Origin: Aquimarina agarivorans
GTDB lineage: Bacteria > Bacteroidota > Bacteroidia > Flavobacteriales > Flavobacteriaceae
NCBI RefSeq assembly: GCF_000218485.1
Contig: NZ_AFPB01000068.1
Coordinates: 1-54,964, forward strand
Reading direction: 5' to 3'
Length of the DNA: 54,964 nt
The translations under genes were made by a program, and so were the position numbers. Below the pieces are notes generated by a model. It was not told the origin of the DNA. It was given only the letters and a program-made list of their open reading frames with translations, and made no database searches. Shown here in pieces: positions 36,624 to 46,096 of the stretch. Every line of letters starts with the position of its first letter. Position 1 is the first letter of the stretch.

Positions 36624-39002
36624 ATGGTTTATTCAAAAATTATTGATGGTTTTGGAGAAATTCAGTTACGAGAACTGGATTTGGAAAAGGATGCCTTATT
36701 ACTTCATGGTTGGGTAACAATGCCTTACGCTCATTATTGGGGAATGCAAAAAAGTACTATTGAAGAAGTATATAAAGAATACGAAGCATTAAGCCAATCA
36801 GCCGATCATAAAGCATTTGTAGGCATGTATAGAAATCAGCCTATTTTTTTAATGGAAAAATATAAAGCTTCCGAAAATGAAATAGCGAAGTATTATGATT
36901 GTAGCGAAGGAGATTATGGGATGCATGTATTAGTTGCTCCGCTAAAACGGAAAATACCCCATTTTACCTGGTATATTTTCACAACCATTTTAGAATATTT
37001 TTTTAGTGATATTACTATTCAAAGAATAGTAGTTGAGCCTGATGTAAATAATGATAAAATTCATGTGCTTAATAAAAAAGCAGGGTTTAGGTATCATTCA
37101 GAAATTCAATTACCTCATAAAAAAGCAGCATTAGCATTTTGTGATCGTATTAGTTACAACAAAGCACTAGTTCAGATCTCGAATAGTGAAGAAATAGAGG
37201 AAAAAAAGATCAACCATCTTGAAGCTAAAATTTGGAAAAAAAGTGAATAAAAGTTTGGTAAAAAAGGCAATTAGCGAATTTTCACATGAACTACTTTTGC
37301 AACCAAAATTAATTTCTACAATAAATAAAACACACACCTATCAGCTTGATGTTGAGAATTGTGATATTAACTATTTTTTTGAAGCGGAACGATTGTATTT
37401 AGATCACTGGGAACTTAATGAAAAAACACTGCGAAAAGAAAAAAATGGAATTCCGGTTCAAATTAATGCGATAGAATTTATCTTGGAATTTAAAGAGGTT
37501 TTAGGAATTCCTCAACACATGTTACAAACTTATCTAGAAGAAATAACAAGTACACTTTCAGGCGCATGTTATAAACGTAAACATCAAAAGTATACATCCA
37601 AAGAATTGGTAAATCAAAACTTTCAAGAAATAGAGCATGCGTTATCGGAAGGGCATCCATGCTTTGTAGCAAATAATGGACGTATTGGTTTTAATGCCGA
37701 TGAATATCTTAAATACGCTCCTGAGGCGGATCAACCATTTCAAATTATTTGGTTGGCAGGTAAAAAAGATCGAACTACTTTTAGTTCAGTTTCAGGATAT
37801 GAATATCGGACTTTAATGCATCAAGAGCTTGGTGTTAAAAAGATTACAAAATTCAATACTAAACTAGAATCTTTAGGTTTAAGTGTTGAATCTTACATTT
37901 TCATTCCCGTGCACCCTTGGCAATGGAATAATAAACTCATTCACATTTTTGCCAATGATATTGCGAATGCGGATTTAGTCTATCTAGGAAAAAGTAATGA
38001 TTTATTTTCTGCACAACAATCTATAAGAACGCTATATAATATTTCAAATCCTAAAAAATTATATACTAAAACAGCACTTTCTATATTAAATATGGGCTTT
38101 ATGAGGGGGTTGTCTCCTTACTATATGCAAAGTACCCCTCCTATAACTAAATGGATTACGAGCCTATTTGAAAATGATGCATATCTAATGGAAAAGAAAT
38201 TTACCATGCTAGGAGAAGTCGCTACAGTAGGTTATCGCAACTTAACTTTTGAGGCTTTAGGAAAATCAAGCGCACACAATAAAATGCTTTCGGCATTGTG
38301 GAGAGAAAGTCCTCATAGTAAAATTGAATCCAACCAACAATTAATGGCGATGGCATCTTTTCTTCACTTAGATACTAAAGGAGATGCTTTTGTATCGCAA
38401 TTAATTAGTAAATCTCAATTAACTGGTAGTGATTGGATTATTAAATATTTAGATTGTTATCTAGCACCATTAGTACACTGTTTTTATAAATATGAACTTG
38501 TGTTTATGCCACATGGCGAAAATCTAATTATGGTGATGGAAAATCATATTCCTGTCAAAGTTTTAATGAAAGATATTACAGAAGAAGTTATTGTTTTTAA
38601 TGAAGATTTAGCACTTCCTGAACACGTAGATCGTTTGTATACAAAAACTTCAGATAAAATGAAAGTGTTATCTGTTTTTACCGATGTATTTGATTCATTT
38701 TTAGGTTTTTATCTGCCATACTTCACAAACATACTTCGTGTACACAAGATGAATTTTGGAATCAGGTAGCTATTTGTGTTCAAAATTATCAAGAAGCACA
38801 TCCTGAATTTCAATTTAAATACGAAAAATACGATTTGTTCACATCCGAATTTGACCGTTGTTGCTTAAACAGATTACAACTAAAAAACACTAAACATATG
38901 CTGGATTTAGCAGACCCTATAGAAAGTCTAGAACTCCACGGCACCTTAAAAAATCCCTTAACAAAATTTCGTATACCAAAACCTGAACTTCAGTATAACT
39001 AG
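36624..39002 (+). pseudogene. Second GNAT-NIS synthetase fusion, two frameshifts
   Basis: This is a full-length paralogue of the preceding gene, about 792 residues when repaired. The GNAT part ends LEAKIWKKSE at a run of seven A near 37240; six A would give KVNKSLVKKAISEFSHELL and join the synthetase. A second break near 38700 lies at five T; six T would give FFRFLSAILHKH and DEFWNQVA to the stop at 39002. Synthetase motifs are all present (EGHPCFVANNGRIGF, HPWQWNNKL, FMPHGEN). The net length is a multiple of three, so the two errors cancel. Between breaks the coding sequence shows no other damage, which favours sequence error. Two synthetases would permit a siderophore with two different couplings. 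Confidence 0.85.
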
Positions 39003-39027
39003 GTAAAGGGTTTAAAAATCAAACATC

Positions 39028-40146
39028 ATGGAAAACAAACAAAATAGAATTCTTGCTATTGATCTTGCAAGAGGGATTAGCGTATTAATGGTAATTATAG
39101 TGCATACGCTTTGGATGTATGCCGATGTGCCTACGCAGTCAAATACTTGGCTAGGAGAAGTCATTCATTTTATAGGAAAAGGAACTCCTATGTTTTTAAT
39201 TGCTATGGGAGTTTCATTTACCTTATCTAGAAACCAAAGTATAGTACTGTCTATAAAAAGAGCTGGGTATATTTTAGCAATGGGATATTTTATGAACTTT
39301 CTAAAATTTGTAATCCCTACGGCGATAGGAATTGTACCCGATAACTTTATCCAAGCTTATGGTTGGGAAGCTCCTGCTACGTTTAGTAATATGATGTATA
39401 TGCTTCGAACAGGTGATATTTTACAGTTAGCAGGTGTATCGTTGCTGTTTATGGGAGTAATTAATCGATTTTCTAAAAATAAATATGTGCCTTTAGCTAT
39501 AGCTCTGGTAATTGCGCTTACCACAAAAATAGTACATGGTTACCGTCCTGGTATTACAGGAATTGACTATATCTTTGATTTATTATGGGGAGCAGAATGG
39601 ACGGTTTATTTCGCCGTTTTCCCATGGTTTTCTTTTATTCTTATCGGGATGTTTTTTGGATTATGGTATAAAGAAAAAAACACAAGTACTAACTATATGT
39701 TTAATCGAATGGGGATAACAGGTGTAGCGCTTATGATGATAGGAGGAAGTTTATGTGTATATAATTTTGAATATCATTTTGGAGATTATTTTCACTTAGG
39801 GCCTGGAGGGACTATTTACTTGGCAGGTTTTAACCTTGTGTTACTTTGGATAGCAAATATTGTGGTGACTAAAATAAGCTACAATAAGGTATTCGAATTT
39901 TTCTTTTATTGCAGTAAACGGGTAACCACTATTTACGTAATCCAATGGACGATTATTTGTTGGGGAATGAGCATTTTTGGATATCAGCAATATGGAGTGA
40001 TGGGAATTTTAGCATTACTGCCACTTACAATTGGGGTAACGCTTCTTATTCAGAAATTCGTTTTAGATAAGTTTTTGACCTCAAAAAAGAAAGTACAACC
40101 TGAAGAAGAAAAAGAAGAATTAGTCTTAAAAACACTACGAGGATGA
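39028..40146 (+). CDS. Multi-helix membrane acyltransferase-like protein (DUF1624/HGSNAT type)
   Basis: The 372-residue protein has about ten membrane helices. The start RILAIDLARGISVLMVIIVHTLWMY with the membrane Asp-x3-Gly and His is typical of the DUF1624/DUF418/HGSNAT-like group, membrane acetyl- or acyltransferases that use a His in the membrane. The end is a charged lysine/glutamate tail. Within the siderophore operon it may acylate the siderophore or its precursor (inference). Its stop overlaps the start of the crotonase gene (ATGA), which suggests that the two proteins work together. Confidence 0.75.
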   Translation: MENKQNRILAIDLARGISVLMVIIVHTLWMYADVPTQSNTWLGEVIHFIGKGTPMFLIAMGVSFTLSRNQSIVLSIKRAGYILAMGYFMNFLKFVIPTAIGIVPDNFIQAYGWEAPATFSNMMYMLRTGDILQLAGVSLLFMGVINRFSKNKYVPLAIALVIALTTKIVHGYRPGITGIDYIFDLLWGAEWTVYFAVFPWFSFILIGMFFGLWYKEKNTSTNYMFNRMGITGVALMMIGGSLCVYNFEYHFGDYFHLGPGGTIYLAGFNLVLLWIANIVVTKISYNKVFEFFFYCSKRVTTIYVIQWTIICWGMSIFGYQQYGVMGILALLPLTIGVTLLIQKFVLDKFLTSKKKVQPEEEKEELVLKTLRG

Positions 40147-40982
40147 GACAGTTTCATTGTGTTAACCTGGAATATTTTCCTAAAGAGCAAACGCTATTTT
40201 GGAAAATAAAAAATACTGGAATCCCTAATTTCTGTTTAAATGGGCTTAAAGAGTTTCAAGAATTTTGTTCGTGGGTAAAAGAATACTTTTCTCATCCTGA
40301 TCGCCCTTTAAAATTTATCGTTTCAGGTTCCGAACATCAAGGTATTTATAATATGGGTGGAGATCTTCCTTTTTTTCTTGAGAATATTCAATCAGGGGAT
40401 ATTGAAAACTTAAGACAATATGCACATTTATGTGTTGATGCTATTTATAATATTTACACTTCTTTCGATCTCCCTGTGTTAACCATTGCTTTGGTCGAAG
40501 GGAAAGCTTACGGAGGTGGTTTTGAATGTGCTTTAGCTCATGATTATATCCTAGCTGTGGATGATGCGCAATTTGGTTTACCTGAAAATAAATTTAATCT
40601 TTTCCCAGGTATGGGTGCTTATAGTTTATTACACAGAAAACTAAGTACTGGTGATGCATCAGAAATTTTAAAAAGTGGACGTATTCTTGAAGTCAATTAT
40701 TTAAAATCTTTAGGGCTTATAAATACTGTCTTTTCTAAAAAAGAAGAAGAAGGAGAGCTAGCAGCATTCAATTTCGTATCAAGATTAAATGAACATTTTA
40801 ATTTTGAATATCATCATGCTCTATGTACAAAGAAAATATTTCCGTTAGATAAAAAAGAACTCCTTGAAATTACTAATATCTGGGTGGAAGCTTGTTTTAA
40901 AATAAAAAAGTTTGACTTGCGAAGAATGGAAATACTCGGCAATACGCAATTAAGAAAATCTAAGGCAATGACTATACATTAA
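40143..40982 (+). CDS. Crotonase-family protein close to RpfF (DSF synthase-like)
   Basis: The 279-residue protein follows Xanthomonas RpfF rather than ordinary enoyl-CoA hydratases: SGSEHQGIYNMGGDLPFFLE, then a one-helix linker, EGKAYGGGFECALAHD and FGLPENKFNLFPGMGAYSLL. Two Glu (128 and 148, 20 apart) match RpfF Glu141 and Glu161, the dehydratase and thioesterase residues. The C-terminal EITNIWVEACFKI resembles EITEIWVDTAMQL of RpfF. RpfF makes cis-2-unsaturated fatty-acid signals from 3-hydroxyacyl-ACP. Here it is the last gene of a siderophore operon, overlapping the membrane acyltransferase, and no rpfC/rpfG genes are in the window. It may instead make an acyl group for the siderophore. 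Confidence 0.8.
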   Translation: MRQFHCVNLEYFPKEQTLFWKIKNTGIPNFCLNGLKEFQEFCSWVKEYFSHPDRPLKFIVSGSEHQGIYNMGGDLPFFLENIQSGDIENLRQYAHLCVDAIYNIYTSFDLPVLTIALVEGKAYGGGFECALAHDYILAVDDAQFGLPENKFNLFPGMGAYSLLHRKLSTGDASEILKSGRILEVNYLKSLGLINTVFSKKEEEGELAAFNFVSRLNEHFNFEYHHALCTKKIFPLDKKELLEITNIWVEACFKIKKFDLRRMEILGNTQLRKSKAMTIH

Positions 40983-41027
40983 ATTTAAGGTTAATCAGAT
41001 ATTTCATGTTCATATTTACAAACCAAC

Positions 41028-41050
41028 TACAAAAAAATATTTTTTTTGTA
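41028..41050. terminator. AT-rich dyad between convergent genes
   Basis: TACAAAAAAA at 41028-41037 pairs exactly with TTTTTTTGTA at 41041-41050 around a three-base loop. It has a T run on both strands and lies between the convergent crotonase and AraC genes, so it could stop transcription from both sides. The stem has only one G-C pair and is weak. Confidence 0.4.
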
Positions 41051-41139
41051 TAAATTTTATTAGGAAAGCGTAATTAAGATATGTGATTTTTTTCTGCCGC
41101 AAGCAATAAAAGTAAAACAAGAGAAAACTTTGAAATTTT

Positions 41140-42138
41140 CTATAACAAAGCATCCCTATATTTTTTAGGAGTTTTCCCTGTTGTTTTTTTAAAGAAAGCG
41201 GTGAAATGAGTTGCATTTTTATACCCTACAGTTTCTGAAATTTCGTAAATGGGTTTTTTGCTATGTTTTAATAATTTTTTGGCAAGAAGTATACGTTGAT
41301 CTGAAGCATATTCAAAAATCGTTTGATCAAAAATACGCTTAAACTCTTTTTTTATTACAAAATCATTTAAACCCACTTTGCGAGACAATTCTTGTATGGA
41401 GAGTTGAGTAGAAAGGTCAGAAAGAATGATTTTCTGAATTTCATACATTTTTTTAATCGTGTTTCTATTTATATTTTTAATTAAAGATCGTTCGTTAGTG
41501 TCAAGTTGTAAAGTGAGTAGCTCTAAAATTTTTGATTCTAAGAATAGTCTTTTTAACAGGCCTTCCTTAGTATCAGTTAAAATTTCAGACAGTATGCTTT
41601 GTTTTTTGGAGCATATTGTTGTTGTAAAGTTTTTTATCTTACTTAGTGTAAATTTTTCTTTGAGATCATATGCTCCATTTAAATTATACTTATCAATAAA
41701 ATTGTCATCCATTCGGATTTTAACTTCTCTAAAAGGTTTATTCTTATGATAGGAAATTGCCCCTGAATTTTCAGAAATGTACAATAAGTAACACTCTTCA
41801 CTTTCGTAAATTAAATCTTCAAAATTATTATCAAAGGTAATTATTTGCTCTCCTTCTAATAAAAAAGATAATTCAAGTGTACTGTATGCTCTAAGTCCTA
41901 ATACATTGATGTCTTTTACAAGATTTACATCAGTAACACTTAAATACAATCCGTCAAACGTATAAAACTCAAAATACCCTTTACCGTAAGCTTCTTTAAA
42001 CCGATACTTTTTATGAGTGATACCACAAGTGGATGTAGCACTAATTTCGAACAGTAAAGAGGACCAAAAACCCCTACAATCTCCTTCTGATTTTAAGAGT
42101 GTAGCATTGTAATTATTACGTCTTTTTTTATCCTGCAT
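41140..42138 (-). CDS. AraC-family regulator beside the siderophore receptor gene
   Basis: The 332-residue protein has an unrecognised N-terminal ligand region (about 1-220) and a C-terminal double helix-turn-helix: LSIQELSRKVGLNDFVIKKEFKRIFDQTIFEY and ISETVGYKNATHFTAFFKKTTGKTPKKYR. The arrangement resembles PchR-type regulators that activate siderophore receptor genes when the ferric siderophore is present. It is divergent from the TonB receptor gene; the operator at 42183-42199 covers both promoters. Confidence 0.85.
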   Translation of the reverse strand: MQDKKRRNNYNATLLKSEGDCRGFWSSLLFEISATSTCGITHKKYRFKEAYGKGYFEFYTFDGLYLSVTDVNLVKDINVLGLRAYSTLELSFLLEGEQIITFDNNFEDLIYESEECYLLYISENSGAISYHKNKPFREVKIRMDDNFIDKYNLNGAYDLKEKFTLSKIKNFTTTICSKKQSILSEILTDTKEGLLKRLFLESKILELLTLQLDTNERSLIKNINRNTIKKMYEIQKIILSDLSTQLSIQELSRKVGLNDFVIKKEFKRIFDQTIFEYASDQRILLAKKLLKHSKKPIYEISETVGYKNATHFTAFFKKTTGKTPKKYRDALL

Positions 42139-42165
42139 ACGTCATTTTTATCCTTTTATAGGGCT

Positions 42166-42200
42166 TAATTTTGTACCTGTATTTATTTAGATCAAATATA
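42166..42200. promoter_or_regulatory. Divergent promoters with one operator between AraC and TonB receptor genes
   Basis: For the receptor the -7 element TAATTTTG (8 of 8) lies at 42166-42173. For the AraC gene TATATTTG (8 of 8) lies at 42200-42193 on the minus strand. The operator-like TTATTTA-GAT-CAAATAT at 42183-42199 matches the siderophore operon operator (30098) at 14 of 17 positions and covers the receptor start point and the AraC -7 element. One repressor could thus close both promoters. Confidence 0.6.
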
Positions 42201-42222
42201 AATAATACTTTATTTAAAGCGA

Positions 42223-44613
42223 ATGATTTTCAAAAAAATGTGCCTTAACAACAAGAAAATTAACAAAGGGTTAGTATTCATAACTATTGTATTAAGTCCT
42301 CTGTTTTTGTTTAGTCAAACAGTATTAAAGGGGCAGATTTTAGATCAAAAATCTCAACCTATTGCAAGTGCTACAATTCAGGTTTTAGAGCAACAAAACA
42401 ACTATGTAGTTAGTGATTTTGACGGAAAGTTTAATTTTCAAAATTTAGAATTAAAGAAATACATCTTTCAAATTAAAGCTATCGGCTATAAAAGTAAAAA
42501 TGTAGTTTTTCAAGTTACCTCTTCTAATAATTTTTTAAAAATTGTTTTACAACAAGATATTACTGCTTTAGATGAAGTTGTGATTAATGGAAAAACAAAA
42601 GTAGATCTTATTAAAGAACAAGCTTTTGAAGTAGAAGCGTTAGAAATAAAACAACTTAAAAATGCAAGTGTAGATATTAATGGCATATTAGCAACGATAC
42701 CAGGTGTTAACATTAGACAAAATGGAGGGCTTGGTTCTGACTTTAATTTTTCGCTTAATGGATTTTCAGGAAATCAGGTGAAATTTTTTATAGATGGAAT
42801 ACCACAGGATAATCTTGGAACGGCTTTGAGTTTTAATAATTTTCCTGCCACTTTAATAGATCGTGTTGAAGTTTACAAAGGTGTAGTTCCTGTGTTTTTA
42901 GGTGCTGACGCTTTAGGAGGAGCTATTAATATTATTAGCAATCAAGAGCAAAAAAACTTTCTGGATGTTTCTTACGATATAGGCTCTTTTAACACACATC
43001 GCGCCACGTTAAATGGGCATTATTACACCGATAAAGGATTTGCATTCCAGCTTTCATCATTTTTTAATTATTCAGATAATGATTACACCATTAATGGAAA
43101 TGAATTCGGAAAAGAAGGTTTTGCTATTCGTGATGAGTTGGGTAACAATACGGGATTAAGAAGAAAAACAGCGAAACGTTTTCATGACGCCTACGAATCG
43201 CAAATGATACAGGCCAGAGTAGGATTTATTAATAAAAAGTTTGCCGATAAAATTCTTGTGGGGATTACAGCTGCAGCTAATGAAAATGAGATTCAGCATT
43301 CTCAGGATCCTGAAATCCCTTTTGGTGAAATGGAACGAAACGAAGAGGTATTTAGAGCATCTATTAATTTCCTTAAGGATTCATTATTAAATGGAAAACT
43401 AAAAGTAAAAGCATACGGAGAACTTGCAAGTATAAAAGCTATAAATATCGATACTTCATCTAGGCAATACAATTGGTTTGGTGAGTTTATCATAAGAAAC
43501 GATAAGACAAGAGGAGAAAGAGGTGGTTCTAAAAGTATTTTAAGTTTAGATGATAGTCGAAGACTAATAAATACATCTTCTACCTATAAATTGGATAAGA
43601 ATAATACTTCAAGTATTAACTATACTTATAACTATTTAGAAAGAAGCGGTAATGATCCACTAAATACTTTTACAACACCCTTTAAAACCCCACATAAAAT
43701 TAACAAACATATTATAGGAGCTTCACATACATTTAATTTTTTCAACCAAAATCTACAGCTAACTGCTTTTGGTAAAAGTTTTTTCATTAATACTATAAGT
43801 GTAAATGAAGATGTATTTAATGATGATATTGATACTCGATTTTCTATTGTTAAAAATCGATACAAAGATTTTGGTTATGGATTTGCTTCTTCTTATAAAA
43901 TTACCAAAGGACTTCAAGTGAAATTATCACATGAAAATACGATTAGAGTACCAGAAGGGTATGAGTTTTTTGGAGATGGTAATAACTTAATTGCTAATCC
44001 AAATTTGTTACCAGAAGAAAGTAAAAACACAAATGCGGGGCTATTATTTAATTATTCAAATAGGCTTATTAAGGTAAATTTAGATACTAATTTTTTTAGA
44101 AGAGATACGGATAATTTATTATTCCTGTCTTCTAGAGGAAATGTAGCTCAATACATCAATTTATCAAAAGTTTTAAATACAGGTTTTGAAACAGAAATTT
44201 TAATAAGAATATTTAATAAATTATCTGTAGGTGGTAATATAACCTATCAATATATAGAAGATAAAAACATAGATCAAAGGATTCCCAATATTCCGTATAC
44301 TTTTGGGAATTTTAGTTTAGCATATACTTTAAAAAAGCTATTTCAGAGTTCAGGTATTCTCAATATAAATTTAAATAGTTTTTATGTAGAAGAGTTTCCG
44401 TTTCAGTCTTTTATAGATGGTAGTTCAGAAGAACGATTATTTATACCTCGACAGTTTTCACATAATTTGAATGTTTCATACAGTTTAAAAGATGGTCGGT
44501 ACAATATATCATTTCTAATAAGTAATCTCACAAACGAAAGACTTTACGACAATTTTGCAATACAAAAGCCAGGTAGGGCTTTCTTTATAAAATTCAGACA
44601 TAACCTTTTTTAA
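42223..44613 (+). CDS. TonB-dependent outer membrane receptor, probably for ferric hydroxamate
   Basis: The 796-residue protein has a signal peptide (ending near FSQ, residue 34), a CarboxypepD_reg-like domain (about 35-115, VLKGQILDQKSQPIASATIQV), a TonB-box-like ITALDEVVI, a plug (about 140-240, IPGVNIRQNGGLGSDFNFSLNGFSG, IDRVEVYKGVVPVFLGADALGGAINI) and a 22-strand barrel ending FIKFRHNLF with a terminal Phe. Substrate is inferred from the biosynthetic operon and the shared operator. A second ATG at 42238 is also possible. Confidence 0.92.
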   Translation: MIFKKMCLNNKKINKGLVFITIVLSPLFLFSQTVLKGQILDQKSQPIASATIQVLEQQNNYVVSDFDGKFNFQNLELKKYIFQIKAIGYKSKNVVFQVTSSNNFLKIVLQQDITALDEVVINGKTKVDLIKEQAFEVEALEIKQLKNASVDINGILATIPGVNIRQNGGLGSDFNFSLNGFSGNQVKFFIDGIPQDNLGTALSFNNFPATLIDRVEVYKGVVPVFLGADALGGAINIISNQEQKNFLDVSYDIGSFNTHRATLNGHYYTDKGFAFQLSSFFNYSDNDYTINGNEFGKEGFAIRDELGNNTGLRRKTAKRFHDAYESQMIQARVGFINKKFADKILVGITAAANENEIQHSQDPEIPFGEMERNEEVFRASINFLKDSLLNGKLKVKAYGELASIKAINIDTSSRQYNWFGEFIIRNDKTRGERGGSKSILSLDDSRRLINTSSTYKLDKNNTSSINYTYNYLERSGNDPLNTFTTPFKTPHKINKHIIGASHTFNFFNQNLQLTAFGKSFFINTISVNEDVFNDDIDTRFSIVKNRYKDFGYGFASSYKITKGLQVKLSHENTIRVPEGYEFFGDGNNLIANPNLLPEESKNTNAGLLFNYSNRLIKVNLDTNFFRRDTDNLLFLSSRGNVAQYINLSKVLNTGFETEILIRIFNKLSVGGNITYQYIEDKNIDQRIPNIPYTFGNFSLAYTLKKLFQSSGILNINLNSFYVEEFPFQSFIDGSSEERLFIPRQFSHNLNVSYSLKDGRYNISFLISNLTNERLYDNFAIQKPGRAFFIKFRHNLF

Positions 44614-44645
44614 AATTAACAAGTACACAATTAAAAATTAATACC

Positions 44646-46013
44646 ATGAAAATTATAGAATTAACAAAAAAAGCAATGTTGTTTTCATTATTGCTTATAG
44701 CATTTATAGCTTGTGAAGACGAAAAAAGTGAAATTATAAATAATGGGAACCCACCAGAAACACCACCTACAGCAGGAAATAAAATTTCTAAGTATGTTTT
44801 AGGTTTTTCGGCCTTACCAATAGGAGGTTCTAATTCAGTAGACTATATATTAAGTTTGCCTAATATAGAATCTCTTACCAAAGGAGAAATATCAATAGAA
44901 GGAAAAGGTACTCCATTAAAAGCTTGGAGGTTTTTTCATCAAGCAGGGAATACTGTTTTTTCTCCAGGTTATTCTGAAGATAAAAAAGCAATAGCTTTTC
45001 AACTTGACAATAATGGTGAGTTAGAAGAGGTTTCTAGTTTTACCTATCAAGCTACTCTTGATAATTTTTCAGCTGTAGATGATGAAACCTTAATAGGGGT
45101 TGAATTAAGCGGTGTTGCTCCTACAAATGAGGCCGGAACTATGTTTACGTCTGTTCCAGATCGTACTTTTTATATTGTAGATGCTAAGACAGGTAAGCTA
45201 CAGAAAACAGTCGAACATCCTATCGATAGTAATTTAGGAGATGGAACTTTAGAAAATCCTCCTTATTTACCATGGGTAACTGGAATGGTTTTAAGAAATG
45301 GAAAACTGTTCGTTTCTTATCATAAACTATTTCCAGATAATAAATACAATCAGGCTGCTCCAGATAAAGCATGTATAGCTGTATTTGATTACCCTAGTTT
45401 TAAACTTGATAAATTAATTGAAGATGACCGATTAAGTGTACTAGGTATAAATGGTCACAGTACAGGAATAGAAAAAACAGAGACAGGAGATATTTATGCT
45501 TATGCAGCATCTTCAAAAGGAGCTAAAGCAGACGGAACAAAACCATCTGGAATTATTAGGATAAAGAACGGAAGTACAGACTTTGATAAAGATTACTTTT
45601 TTGATGTTGAAAATGCACCTAACGGAGGAAAAATATTTTGGATGGATTACATAGGTAATGGGAAAGCATTAGCAAGAATTATTCAAGACGATAGTTTACC
45701 TGAATGGGCGTTTTTTGCTGAACAAGGTCCTTTTTTCAAATTAGCAATAATCGATTTTAATAACAAAACAGTTACGGATGTTCAAGGTATTTCGGCACAT
45801 GCTAATAGGTATACATCACCTCTTTTTGTTGAAGATGGTAAAGCCTATTTAAGCGCACGTGTTGGTAATCCTATTGGTATTGGAGCCACTACAGTTGCAG
45901 ATGGAGAAGCACACATATACATTATTGATCCAGCAACGGCAACAGCTACAAAAGGCGCAAAGATCAATGGATTGTATGTTAAAGGAATCTTTAAGATTGA
46001 TAATCAAAACTAG
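44646..46013 (+). CDS. DUF4374-type lipoprotein linked to siderophore uptake
   Basis: The 455-residue protein has a lipoprotein signal (LLLIAFIACEDEKSE, Cys about 23), a proline linker (NPPETPPTAG) and a beta-propeller-like domain with repeated VDAKTGKLQKT, IIDFNNKTVTDV and IIDPATATATKG strands. DUF4374 proteins are cell-surface lipoproteins commonly encoded next to TonB receptors for siderophores or haem in Bacteroidota; they probably hold the ligand for the receptor (the XusB-like role is inference). It lies 32 bases after the receptor gene and is followed by a hairpin. Confidence 0.8.
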   Translation: MKIIELTKKAMLFSLLLIAFIACEDEKSEIINNGNPPETPPTAGNKISKYVLGFSALPIGGSNSVDYILSLPNIESLTKGEISIEGKGTPLKAWRFFHQAGNTVFSPGYSEDKKAIAFQLDNNGELEEVSSFTYQATLDNFSAVDDETLIGVELSGVAPTNEAGTMFTSVPDRTFYIVDAKTGKLQKTVEHPIDSNLGDGTLENPPYLPWVTGMVLRNGKLFVSYHKLFPDNKYNQAAPDKACIAVFDYPSFKLDKLIEDDRLSVLGINGHSTGIEKTETGDIYAYAASSKGAKADGTKPSGIIRIKNGSTDFDKDYFFDVENAPNGGKIFWMDYIGNGKALARIIQDDSLPEWAFFAEQGPFFKLAIIDFNNKTVTDVQGISAHANRYTSPLFVEDGKAYLSARVGNPIGIGATTVADGEAHIYIIDPATATATKGAKINGLYVKGIFKIDNQN

Positions 46014-46050
46014 AACACCTAAACATAAACTTACATCAATCAATAATTTT

Positions 46051-46085
46051 AGCAAGTACTTTTTTTATGGTACTTGCTTCTATTT
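46051..46085 (+). terminator. Hairpin with T-rich tail between DUF4374 and PepSY genes
   Basis: AGCAAGTAC at 46051-46059 pairs perfectly with GTACTTGCT at 46070-46078 around a ten-base loop, and TTCTATTTTT follows. It lies 37 bases after the DUF4374 stop and 18 before the PepSY start, so it may attenuate rather than end transcription. The possible start at 46067 lies in its loop, which favours ATG 46097. Confidence 0.65.
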
Positions 46086-46096
46086 TTAATTTTACT

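Noticed and set aside
37219..38769. Second NIS synthetase as a separate, complete gene
   Set aside because: Its apparent start lies inside the GNAT frame, and the codons across the break align with the intact fusion at 34182-36611 when one A is removed.
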